A stretch of 64,000 bases of DNA from an uncultured Ectothiorhodospiraceae bacterium (GTDB lineage: Bacteria; Pseudomonadota; Gammaproteobacteria; UBA6429; Thiohalophilaceae), in assembly GCA_947259575.1 (NCBI GenBank), contig CAMYMU010000029.1:1-64000 (forward strand). The letters run 5' to 3'. The notes under the pieces are model-generated. The model was given only the letters and a program-made list of their open reading frames with translations. It searched no databases and was not told the DNA's origin. Both the position numbers and the translations under genes were made by a program. The stretch's first letter is position 1; each line of letters begins with the position of its first letter. Below, piece after piece: positions 28,026 to 34,741 of this stretch.

Positions 28026-28403
28026 ATCACCAGATTCTCTTTTAGCCAATGAACGCCAACGAATTGATAATATTAAAATACAACTTGATGATAATATTGG
28101 ATACATAACTAAATAGATGAATCCAATTGTTGGTGCAAAACCTTCTAGCTCAAATCTCCTTGAGACGATATAAAAAACAGCACTTGCAAGATGAATATAA
28201 AAAATTATTAATTTTTTATTAGATATAGTTATAGACACAATCGCGAGTATCAACGATAACAACCATGAGACGGGTAATAGTAGAATAGCATCTACACCAG
28301 CCGCATAGCTGATATTTGGTAGCATCGAAAATAAGGCCATTAAAGCAACTGAGTTAATTGCTTTATTTCTTTGGCGTCTTGTTAATTGTTTAGTGTTATC
28401 CAT
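28020..28403 (-). CDS. Small membrane protein, unknown (integron cassette 3)
   Basis: 127 aa with a short basic N-terminus (KQLTRRQRNK) and about four hydrophobic segments (17-34, 41-60, 66-82, 92-112). The family is not recognised. The composition is A+T-rich compared with neighbouring housekeeping genes, as expected of cassettes. The stop codon overlaps the R'' core of attC 3, and the start lies about 20 bp inside the cassette after attC 4. There is no clear ribosome site beyond AGAGAAA. Confidence 0.7.
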   Translation of the reverse strand: MDNTKQLTRRQRNKAINSVALMALFSMLPNISYAAGVDAILLLPVSWLLSLILAIVSITISNKKLIIFYIHLASAVFYIVSRRFELEGFAPTIGFIYLVMYPILSSSCILILSIRWRSLAKRESGDG

Positions 28404-28423
28404 TTTCTCTTTGAAAAAATATT

Positions 28424-28490
28424 TAATAACATATTTTATATGGCATCAAACTAACCTGCTTTTTCAGTCAGGTTCAATGCTTAGTTCGAT
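28424..28490 (-). repeat. attC 4 (divergent scaffold)
   Basis: 67 bp, different from the common scaffold. On the plus strand it runs from TAATAAC (28424-28430) to GTTCGAT (28484-28490), with an inner stem AACCTG..CAGGTT and outer GCAT..ATGC. The R'' ATCGAAC is 6/7 complementary to the VanZ cassette's start GTTGGAT. It was recognised by these cores, not by similarity. Confidence 0.6.
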
Positions 28491-28538
28491 TTTTTACAGT
28501 AGTAAGTAATATCCTCGTCAACACAAATTGATTATAAG

Positions 28539-28910
28539 CTAACGAGAACGTTTAAAATTGTCTGGAAAAAAGTAAATTACAATTTCAGCTAACAGCAAAC
28601 CACAAATGATCCCCGTTGTATTTGCAGCCATATCCGACCACTCTCCGTGGCGATTTACATAAGGTTGTAATAATTCAATAACACCACTATAAGCTATAAA
28701 AAATAAACTTATTAATTTCCAATTTTTTGCTTTATTTAAAGCTGCAGGAAACATAAGAATAGCATAAGCAATAATATGATGGGTTTTATCAGATCCAGGC
28801 ACCAATGGTAATTTTTCAAGTGGCCAGAAAGATAAAACAGTAATTGCTGTAAACGTAGATATTGTGATAACAATCCACTTTGTTTTTATAAAGTTGAATA
28901 GTTTTATCAT
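28539..28910 (-). CDS. VanZ-like membrane protein (integron cassette 4)
   Basis: 123 aa with four hydrophobic helices. The VanZ-family pattern is clear: GSDKTHHIIAYAILMFPAAL early, then SGVIELLQPYVNRHGEWSDMAANTTGIICG with the conserved E..Q......R..E..D..AN..G (PF04892). VanZ of Tn1546 gives low-level teicoplanin resistance in Gram-positives; in Gram-negatives the role is unknown. It carries no signal peptide other than the first helix. Forty-eight bp separate its stop from attC 4. Confidence 0.85.
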   Translation of the reverse strand: MIKLFNFIKTKWIVITISTFTAITVLSFWPLEKLPLVPGSDKTHHIIAYAILMFPAALNKAKNWKLISLFFIAYSGVIELLQPYVNRHGEWSDMAANTTGIICGLLLAEIVIYFFPDNFKRSR

Positions 28911-28936
28911 TCAAATATTCTTTATCAATTATCTAC

Positions 28937-29015
28937 ATCCAACGACTTTAATAAGAGGCGACGCTTTGCTGCGTCCCAGTGAGTGAAGCGAACGCGCTTG
29001 ATTGTCTTGTTAGTA
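28937..29015 (-). repeat. attC 5
   Basis: 79 bp. R' is GTTGGAT on the minus strand, a perfect GTTRRRY. R'' TACTAAC is a perfect 7/7 complement of its cassette start GTTAGTA. The hairpin half GGCGACGCTTTGCTGCGTC is in the middle. Confidence 0.85.
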
Positions 29016-29114
29016 TTAACGACCTGCTCCCTGTGACGATAAAGCACCTCCAATTTGTACGAGTATGTAACCGGAAAAAAACAAGATAGAAATATATGGT
29101 ATGAACCAACTCAC
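29016..29114 (-). CDS. Possible 32-aa membrane micropeptide (integron cassette 5)
   Basis: The cassette between attC 5 and attC 6 is only about 125 bp. On the minus strand, GTG at 29112-29114 opens VSWFIPYISILFFSGYILVQ and a further 12 residues to TAA right at attC 5. The peptide is one hydrophobic helix plus a Gly/Ser/Gln tail. GGAG at 29134-29137 precedes an ATG whose five-codon frame (MLSVL) ends in a TGA overlapping the GTG, suggesting translational coupling or a frameshift remnant. The longer ORF in another frame running through attC 5 is judged spurious. Confidence 0.4.
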   Translation of the reverse strand: MSWFIPYISILFFSGYILVQIGGALSSQGAGR

Positions 29115-29139
29115 AATACTGATAGCATATTTTCTCCAA

Positions 29140-29229
29140 TACTAACGGTTTAAATAAGAGGCGCTGCGCGTTTTACGCGCAGCGTCCAGCCCGCGTATTT
29201 TGCGGGCGAACTTAATTGATTAGTTATGT
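29140..29229 (-). repeat. attC 6 (long stem)
   Basis: 90 bp. It carries two internal hairpins, GCTGCGCG..CGCGCAGC and GCCCGC..GCGGGC. R' is GTTAGTA. R'' ACATAAC is 6/7 complementary to its cassette start GTTATGG. Confidence 0.8.
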
Positions 29230-29351
29230 GTTCGTTTGCTTTTAGCAAAGTTTGAGGTCAGAGCAAAAACTCTAGTCATTGTAAGCCAGAGATTTTACTC
29301 TGCCCCCCTAACTTCTATTTAATACTCTCTGATCCCATTTTCTGGAAATAA
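29230..29351. other. 3' untranslated part of cassette 6 with inverted repeat
   Basis: No gene is seen. An imperfect inverted repeat CAGAGCAAAAACTCT .. AGAGATTTTACTCTG lies at about 29254-29300 and could end transcription of the secreted-protein cassette before attC 6. Confidence 0.4.
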
Positions 29352-29783
29352 TTACTTTAAGTTCTCTGGATTACCATCCGCAAAGCGTTTGTACGTTATG
29401 ATGTGCTTAAGATCCCCGTTCTTTTTTATTTTAAAGCGTTTATAGGTGCCACCATCATCCTTAACAATCATACATCTCTCTATTTTAGCTACACCTGAGT
29501 ATGGATCATTCAATCTGATACAGTGTTTGCCATCAGATTCTACACGCCATTTTCCGGTCCATTGTTCATCACCCTTTCGTATTGAAATTAAAGTTCCATC
29601 TGACGCGAAATATGTCGTAATATCAAAGTCTTTTCTTACATGAGTTGCATAAGTTGTTTTATCAGTGAATAGTGCTTTGACCTGTTCAGCATTTAGTGTA
29701 TCTGCGAAAACAAGATTACCGTGAGAGGAAAACCCAATTACTAACAGGGTGATTAATAATGACATTTTACTTTTTATCAACAT
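29352..29783 (-). CDS. Secreted hypothetical protein (integron cassette 6)
   Basis: 143 aa beginning with a signal peptide (KSKMSLLITLLVIGFSSHGNLVFA). The mature part is a small beta-rich domain: LNAEQVKALFTDKT, TTYFASDGTLISIRKGDEQWTGKWRVESDG, and KHCIRLNDPYSGVAKIERCMIV, with two cysteines that may form a disulfide. It resembles DUF995-like periplasmic proteins by eye, which is uncertain. The GAGGCAAT-type ribosome site lies just before the ATG. A 120-bp leader separates the ATG from the cassette boundary at attC 7, long enough for a promoter of its own. Confidence 0.75.
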   Translation of the reverse strand: MLIKSKMSLLITLLVIGFSSHGNLVFADTLNAEQVKALFTDKTTYATHVRKDFDITTYFASDGTLISIRKGDEQWTGKWRVESDGKHCIRLNDPYSGVAKIERCMIVKDDGGTYKRFKIKKNGDLKHIITYKRFADGNPENLK

Positions 29784-29897
29784 ATTGCCTCCTTTTATAG
29801 CTATTAGCTGGTTTTATTTTGTAATGGACTCAAGGTCCATAATTAGTCTACGTTTTACATCTTCAGTTAAGAGTTAATGGGGGCGCTTCCCTTTTAT

Positions 29898-29973
29898 CCA
29901 TAACGTTTGAGTTAAGTGGCGCCCAGAACAGCGAAGCTGTTGGGCGTCCACGCACTTGAACGACTTGTTATGT
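29898..29973 (-). repeat. attC 7 (most canonical site)
   Basis: 76 bp. The two arms CAGAACAGCG and CGAAGCTGTTGGGCG form a strong stem flanked by GTTTGAGTTAAGTGGCGCC and CGCACTTGAACGACTTG. R' is GTTATGG. R'' ACATAAC is a perfect 7/7 complement of its cassette start GTTATGT. Confidence 0.92.
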
Positions 29974-30000
29974 TTATATAGTCAATCAGAATATCAAACA

Positions 30001-30279
30001 TTAAAAAACATTCAGTATTAGAAATATGTAAAACATGTAACCATAAAAAAGAATAGACGCTAATCCAAGTATTAAAAGAGGTGATATTAGCCATACCCTT
30101 TTTTTGTGAGAGTGTTTAAAAATCCAAAAGTTAATTGCAATTCCACCAACTACACTAATGGCATACATTGAGTAGTATATTACAGGTGCTATAAAAGCAT
30201 TCAGACCTGGCGATGATGCAATAGCAGAATCTGACACAAGTAAAATACTTGCTGCACAAACAATCTTTATATAGTTCAT
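30001..30279 (-). CDS. Small membrane protein, unknown (integron cassette 7)
   Basis: 92 aa. A signal-like N-terminus (IKIVCAASILLVSDSAIASS) is followed by two or three helices (FIAPVIYYSMYAISVVGGIAINFWI, VWLISPLLILGLASILFYGYMFYIFLI). The family is not recognised. The start ATG follows a run of ten G (30283-30292, complement) and then TAA, so the G tract doubles as the ribosome site. It is the newest cassette by core matching and lies 27 bp from attC 7. Confidence 0.7.
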   Translation of the reverse strand: MNYIKIVCAASILLVSDSAIASSPGLNAFIAPVIYYSMYAISVVGGIAINFWIFKHSHKKRVWLISPLLILGLASILFYGYMFYIFLILNVF

Positions 30280-30282
30280 TTA

Positions 30283-30292
30283 CCCCCCCCCC
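30283..30292 (-). promoter_or_regulatory. Ten-G homopolymer acting as ribosome-binding region
   Basis: Ten consecutive C on the plus strand, three bases from the ATG of cassette 7. Slippage would change G length and start spacing. Confidence 0.5.
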
Positions 30293-30299
30293 TCTTAAA

Positions 30300-30345
30300 A
30301 CATAACAGTGTATTAGACAGACGTCTGTATTTTACGGTGTTAGGC
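30300..30345 (-). repeat. Compact attC-like or attI-like boundary site
   Basis: 46 bp with ACATAAC (30300-30306) and GTTAGGC (30339-30345) cores on the plus strand and a perfect inner palindrome ACAGACGTCTGT. The first core is the crossover for cassette 7. It is shorter than known attC sites, so it may be a remnant or an attI-like edge. Confidence 0.5.
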
Positions 30346-30359
30346 AGACTTCTTCCTAA

Positions 30360-30500
30360 TTCTTTTTACTAGTATTAATTCTACCGCAACAATTTCAAGA
30401 TGTTGTACCGGAATTGTCTCTTATCAGATTGGTTTCATTTATTTTGACGGCAATATCAGTAGTTACTTATGCTGATATTAAAAAGAAAAAGGCAGAATGA
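30360..30500 (+). pseudogene. Headless 46-codon frame, C-terminal membrane-helix remnant
   Basis: Open from just after a TAA to TGA at 30498-30500, with no ATG, and convergent with fumC. The translation LSLIRLVSFILTAISVVTYA followed by DIKKKKAE ends like a membrane protein with a basic tail. It may be the left-over 3' end of a gene cut when the array arrived. The rest of the 30346-30517 gap shows nothing. Confidence 0.3.
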
Positions 30501-30517
30501 GTTACTGTAAGTAAGGC

Positions 30518-31900
30518 TTAAATGCCGCCTTCGGTTAAATTGGTTGGGTCGAGTAATTTTTTTAGTTCGTCTTCAGATAAGTCAGTCTCTTCGAGGGCAA
30601 CCTCCAGGATAGGGCGTTGCTCGGCGTAGGCCTTTTTGGCAATCGCGGCACCTTTTTCATAACCGATGACGCGGTTAAGCGCTGTAACCAGGATCGGATT
30701 TTTATCCAGGGCTTCTTTTATGTTGCCAAGGTTTACCGTGAAATCTTTAATCGCCTTATCGGCAAGGATTCTTGATACATTCGATAGCAACTCAATACTT
30801 TGTAACAGGTTGTAAGCGATCACGGGTAACATAACATTGAGCTGAAAGTTTCCGCTCTGACCACCGAGGGTGATGGTGGCGTCGTTACCGATCACTTGTG
30901 CACAGACCTGAGCGACGGCTTCCGGTATGACAGGATTCACTTTACCCGGCATGATCGAGCTACCAGGTTGCAACGAGGGCAGGGCAATCTCACCTAAGCC
31001 AGCCAGTGGACCGGAGTTCATCCAGCGCAGGTCATTGGCGATTTTCATCAAGGAGGTGGCGAGTGTCTTTAACTGACCACTCATTTCAACGGCGGTGTCC
31101 TGACTGGCTAAACCTACAAACGGATTTTCCATTGCGGTAAAGGCAAAACCGGTGCGTGCCTTTAAAGCGGCCGCAACGTGTTTGCCAAAGTCTGTGTGAG
31201 CATTGACACCGGTGCCGACTGCAGTGCCACCTTGTGGCAGGGCACGCATACGGGTGAGCGATGCCTGAATACGGTACATGCCATTTTTGATTTGGGTGGC
31301 CCAGGCCTGTAACTCTTGACCAAAGGTAACGGGCATCGCATCCATTAAATGAGTACGACCAGTTTTCGTCACCTCGCTTAATTCTTCTGCACGCGTTTCT
31401 ATTGTGTCGATGAGGTGTTGCAGGGCAGGGAGTAATTGATCTTCAATTTCCAGACAGGCACTAACATGGATGGTCGTTGGGATCACGTCGTTGGAACTTT
31501 GGCTCATGTTGACGTGATCATTAGGATGCACATCATCACCCAGTAAGGTACTGGCGAGGTTGGCGATCACTTCGTTGGCATTCATGTTGGTGCTGGTGCC
31601 GGAACCGGTTTGAAACACATCAATCGGGAAGTGTTGGTCGTGTTGCCCCTTGGATACTTGCTCAGCACAATCTTGAATGGCCGCGGCGATGGTTTCATCC
31701 AGTAAGCCAAGTTTATGATTGGCTGCGGCGCAGGCAGCTTTGACTAATCCCAGTGCACGAATAAAGGCACGTGGCATCGTGAGTCCGCTTATTGGGAAGT
31801 TTTCAACTGCACGTTGGGTTTGGGCGGCGTAGAGGGCATCGGCAGGAACTTTGAGTTCACCCATGCTATCGCGTTCAGTCCTGAACTTTTTATCTGCCAT
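30518..31900 (-). CDS. fumC: Fumarate hydratase, class II
   Basis: 460 aa, the usual size. It hydrates fumarate to malate in the TCA cycle, iron-free and oxygen-stable. The superfamily signature GSSIMPGKVNP is present (the mobile active-site loop with the catalytic Ser), as are TGSGTSTNMNANEVIANLA (N-terminal substrate site), SQSSNDVIPTTIHV, and TGRTHLMDAMPVTFGQE with the catalytic His. Thirty bp from the upstream small gene on the same strand, so probably one transcript. Its downstream side faces the integron array, with no clear terminator. Confidence 0.97.
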   Translation of the reverse strand: MADKKFRTERDSMGELKVPADALYAAQTQRAVENFPISGLTMPRAFIRALGLVKAACAAANHKLGLLDETIAAAIQDCAEQVSKGQHDQHFPIDVFQTGSGTSTNMNANEVIANLASTLLGDDVHPNDHVNMSQSSNDVIPTTIHVSACLEIEDQLLPALQHLIDTIETRAEELSEVTKTGRTHLMDAMPVTFGQELQAWATQIKNGMYRIQASLTRMRALPQGGTAVGTGVNAHTDFGKHVAAALKARTGFAFTAMENPFVGLASQDTAVEMSGQLKTLATSLMKIANDLRWMNSGPLAGLGEIALPSLQPGSSIMPGKVNPVIPEAVAQVCAQVIGNDATITLGGQSGNFQLNVMLPVIAYNLLQSIELLSNVSRILADKAIKDFTVNLGNIKEALDKNPILVTALNRVIGYEKGAAIAKKAYAEQRPILEVALEETDLSEDELKKLLDPTNLTEGGI

Positions 31901-31930
31901 GAAAAGGAGTATAACCGCCTGAAGTGTTGA

Positions 31931-32353
31931 TTAGAAACTTTCGAGGTTTAATTTTTTCACTCGCCAGTCATTTACATTTTCTTCGACCACACGCCAGGCA
32001 TCATCATCTTCGAGCTCAAGGGTGACGTTCTTGTTGATGATGACCATTTTGCCGTCTTTACCGAGCATGGTTACATTGGCGGTGAAACGCAGGCGCTTGG
32101 CGGTACTGCCTACCAGTTTGATGTCTTGGTGGTTAAGCGCAATCAGTGACTCGTTTTTAAATTCGTACTTGCGACGTGCACGCCATTCTTTGTAATCGAT
32201 GACGCCCTTGCTGGGCATGCCATAGACATTGATCTTCTTTGAAACCAATTGCATGTGTTCATCAAGGTCACGCTGTTTGATGCTTTGTGACATGTCGAGG
32301 CACCAGGCCTGCACGGTTTGAAGATCGATGACGTGTTGATTAACGGCGTTCAT
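31931..32353 (-). CDS. Hypothetical protein, possibly NTF2-like
   Basis: 140 aa, no signal peptide or membrane helix. The layout is helix (QHVIDLQTVQAWCLDMSQSIKQRDLDEHMQLVS), loop, then strands (KYEFKNESLIALNHQDIKLVGSTAKRLRFTANVTMLGKDGKMVIINKNVTLELEDDDAWRVVEENV). This order is like the NTF2/SnoaL cone fold, which is a weak structural guess only. It sits 30 bp before fumC in the same direction, so it is probably co-expressed. The family is not recognised by name. Confidence 0.65.
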   Translation of the reverse strand: MNAVNQHVIDLQTVQAWCLDMSQSIKQRDLDEHMQLVSKKINVYGMPSKGVIDYKEWRARRKYEFKNESLIALNHQDIKLVGSTAKRLRFTANVTMLGKDGKMVIINKNVTLELEDDDAWRVVEENVNDWRVKKLNLESF

Positions 32354-32483
32354 TCTTTATATATACTCTTGTTTCATGGTATCTATTAAGTCGACCAAAA
32401 GCGGCCAGGCTTAAACTGCATTTTTTTGTGAAGTTGATTATACTGCAAGTTCATGTTTTGTAAGCTTTTTTAAGGGTATTCAC

Positions 32484-32570
32484 TTGGACAGATTATGGGA
32501 TTTCCTTGATTTTATTCAAGAAAAAGCCGATGATACGCGCCTTTCGGGCCTGCTGCTGGTGAATAAATAA
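32484..32570 (+). CDS. Possible 28-aa small protein upstream of pdhA
   Basis: TTG at 32484-32486, with AAGGGT seven or so bases upstream, opens a 28-codon frame to TAA at 32568-32570. It reads M-DRLWDFLDFIQEKADD then TRLSGLLLVNK. It is amphipathic and acidic, without a membrane helix. It ends 46 bp before pdhA, so it could be a leader peptide or a small partner. The rest of the 263-bp gap before pdhA carries no other clear signal. Confidence 0.35.
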   Translation: MDRLWDFLDFIQEKADDTRLSGLLLVNK

Positions 32571-32616
32571 TCAGCAACTGCTCACAACACAACAAAGCAA
32601 TCTTTAAGGATTTTCA

Positions 32617-33627
32617 ATGAACGACAGCGATAAGAAACGTCTGTTACGCGAAATGATTTTTTTCCGCCGCTTCGAAGACCGTTGTTTCGAGGCTTATGTA
32701 GAGCGCAAGATTGGTGGATTCCTTCATTTATATTCAGGCCAGGAAGCGGTTGCCACCGGCGTATTGGAAATGGCGAACGTTGGTGTCGGTGAAAAAGGTG
32801 ATTATGTTATTACCGGTTACCGGGATCACGTGCATGCCTTAAAGTCCGGCGCCCCTGCGAAAGAAGTCATGGCTGAGTTATATGGTAAAGAGACCGGTTC
32901 ATCACGTGGCCGTGGTGGTTCGATGCATATCTTTGACCCAACTGCCAATTTCATGGGCGGTTACGCACTCGTTGGACAGCCTTTCCCATTAGCGGCAGGA
33001 CTGGCACTAGGTTGTAAACACAAGAAAACAGATCAGATTGCGATTTGTTTCCTGGGTGACGGTGCCAACAACCAGGGTACCTTCCACGAGACCATGAACA
33101 TGGCCAGTGTCTGGAATCTTCCGGTACTGTTTGTTTGTGAAAACAACGGTTATGCGATTGGTACTCACATTGATCGTTCTACTGCACAAACGGATCAGTA
33201 CAAGCGTGTTGATACCGCCTACAACATGAAGTCCAGCCAGCACGATGGAATGGACATTGAAGCCGTCATGAAAGAGGCCAAGAAAGCAGTTGATTATGTG
33301 CGTAACGAACAAAAGCCTTACTTTATTGAATTCATGACTTATCGTTATCGCGGTCACTCCATGTCAGATGCCAAGGGTTACCGTACCAAGGAAGAAGAAG
33401 CGGAGTGGGAAAAACGTGATCCTATCAAGATTCTTTCCGATCGTTTGATCAAAGCCGGCACGCTTAGCAAAGAAGACATCAAGGCGATGGAAGACGAAAT
33501 TCAAAATGAGATCGAGAACGAGATCATCAAGTTTGCAGAGGATAGTCCTGAGCCAAACATAGCAGACTTGAACAAGTACGTACTCGATGACAACCCGGAT
33601 CCACGCTGGGTGGGCCCCCTGAAATAA
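32617..33627 (+). CDS. pdhA: Pyruvate dehydrogenase E1, alpha subunit
   Basis: 336 aa. It catalyses TPP-dependent decarboxylation of pyruvate. The TPP/Mg motif GDGANNQGTFHETMNMASVWNLPVLFVCENN is present, as are the phosphorylation-loop-like YRYRGHSMSDAKGYRTKEE and an N-terminal FRRFEDRCFEAYVERKIGGFLHLYSGQEAVATG. The alpha2beta2 type of E1 is usual in Gram-positives, mitochondria and alphaproteobacteria; most enteric-like gammaproteobacteria use the one-chain AceE instead. It is followed 30 bp later by pdhB and then an E2-E3 fusion, so the whole complex is one operon. Confidence 0.95.
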   Translation: MNDSDKKRLLREMIFFRRFEDRCFEAYVERKIGGFLHLYSGQEAVATGVLEMANVGVGEKGDYVITGYRDHVHALKSGAPAKEVMAELYGKETGSSRGRGGSMHIFDPTANFMGGYALVGQPFPLAAGLALGCKHKKTDQIAICFLGDGANNQGTFHETMNMASVWNLPVLFVCENNGYAIGTHIDRSTAQTDQYKRVDTAYNMKSSQHDGMDIEAVMKEAKKAVDYVRNEQKPYFIEFMTYRYRGHSMSDAKGYRTKEEEAEWEKRDPIKILSDRLIKAGTLSKEDIKAMEDEIQNEIENEIIKFAEDSPEPNIADLNKYVLDDNPDPRWVGPLK

Positions 33628-33657
33628 ATCAGAATAAAATTCAAAAAGAGAATTATT

Positions 33658-34638
33658 ATGGCAGAGATAGCATATTGGGAAGCGATTCTACGCGCCCACG
33701 ATGAAGAAATGACAAATGACCCAATGGTCATTGCAATGGGTGAAGACATCGGCGTCGCCGGCGGAACCTATAAAGCGACCTCGGGTTTGTTTGATAAGTA
33801 TGGTGCTGAGCGAATCGTTGATTGTCCGATTTCGGAAAACTCATACACCGGTATTGGCATCGGTGCCTCAATGATTGGCATGCGTCCGATTATTGAGATC
33901 ATGTCGATCAACTTTGCCCTGTTGGCATTGGATACCCTGGTTAATGCAGCTGCCAAGATTCGTTATATGTCAGGCGGCCGTGTTTCCTGTCCTATCGTGA
34001 TGCGTACCCCGGGTGGTACTGCACACCAGTTAGCGGCACAACACTCAGCACGACTGGCGCGTATGTTTATGAGTACCTCGGGTCTGCGGGTAGTTACCCC
34101 TCGTGGTCCTTTGGATGCTTATGGCATGCTGAAGTCTGCGGTACGCTCGAATGACCCTGTGATCATCATTGAACACGAGCGTATGTATAACCTGAAAGAA
34201 GATATTCCTGAAGAAGAATTCTTCCGCCCCTTAGAAGGTGCCGAAGTCGTGCGTGAAGGTGAAGACATCACCTTAATCGGTTACAACTTCTCTGTGCATC
34301 TGTGTCTGGAAGCGGCGAAAAAACTTGAGGCCGATGGTGTCAGCGCCGAGGTTATCGACCTGCGTTCATTAAAGCCGATTGATCGTGAGACCATTCGTCG
34401 TTCAGTTGAAAAAACCCATCGTGCCCTGGTAGCAGAAGAAGATGAAGCGCCAGTGGGTGTAGGTTCAGAAATCATCACCGGCATTATGGAAGATTGTTTC
34501 TTCGCCCTGGATTCACAGCCCGTACGTATTCACGCGGCGGATGTGCCTGTGCCTTATAACCATAAGCTTGAGCAAGCAGCAATTCCTGATGTGGATGATG
34601 TTTATCAAGGTGCACTGAAGGCATTAGGCAAAGCTTAA
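33658..34638 (+). CDS. pdhB: Pyruvate dehydrogenase E1, beta subunit
   Basis: 326 aa with the transketolase pyrimidine-binding fold. The pattern WEAILRAHDEEMTNDPMVIAMGEDIGVAGGTYKATSGL is followed by DCPISENSYTGIGIGASMIGMRPIIEIMSINFALLALD, GGTAHQLAAQHSA, and a C-terminal domain beginning DITLIGYNFSVHLCLEAAKKL. It pairs with PdhA to form the E1 active site, and also supplies the E2-contact C-terminus. The ATG at 33658 follows AGAGAAT. The 103 bp before the next gene shows no obvious terminator. Confidence 0.95.
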   Translation: MAEIAYWEAILRAHDEEMTNDPMVIAMGEDIGVAGGTYKATSGLFDKYGAERIVDCPISENSYTGIGIGASMIGMRPIIEIMSINFALLALDTLVNAAAKIRYMSGGRVSCPIVMRTPGGTAHQLAAQHSARLARMFMSTSGLRVVTPRGPLDAYGMLKSAVRSNDPVIIIEHERMYNLKEDIPEEEFFRPLEGAEVVREGEDITLIGYNFSVHLCLEAAKKLEADGVSAEVIDLRSLKPIDRETIRRSVEKTHRALVAEEDEAPVGVGSEIITGIMEDCFFALDSQPVRIHAADVPVPYNHKLEQAAIPDVDDVYQGALKALGKA

Positions 34639-34741
34639 TATCTCCTTCTAACTAAGGCTTTCTCTTCAAGAGAAGGCATGAGTGGTTATCCGTAGCTATC
34701 TTTTTGAAGCGGCGGAAAGAGTAAAACAAGAGAAGAATTAA

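Larger units (their letters stand above)
26945..30345 (-). mobile_element. Integron cassette array without integrase (CALIN-like), seven cassettes
   Basis: Eight attC-like sites (67-90 bp apart from one of 46 bp) alternate with seven short leftward genes. Sites 1-3, 5 and 7 share a recognisable scaffold: ...GTTTGAGTTAAGTGGCGC..., a variable hairpin, then ...CACTTGAACGACTTGTTA... on the plus strand. Each site ends in RYYYAAC/GTTRRRY-type cores, and each cassette's leading core is complementary to its own R'' core (7/7, 6/7, 7/7, 6/7, 5/7, 4/7, 5/7 from right to left). The array is set between a CDGSH/GltS gene and fumC. No tyrosine-recombinase integrase was found on either side, so cassettes may be silent or use their own promoters. 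Confidence 0.85.

Noticed and set aside
28948-29139. 63-aa frame overlapping attC 5
   Set aside because: It reads through the attC recombination site; cassette genes stop before it. The shorter frame in another reading phase fits the cassette better.
30360-30517. Integron integrase next to the array's right edge
   Set aside because: The expected rightward intI is replaced by a 46-codon membrane remnant and then fumC; no tyrosine-recombinase motifs seen.
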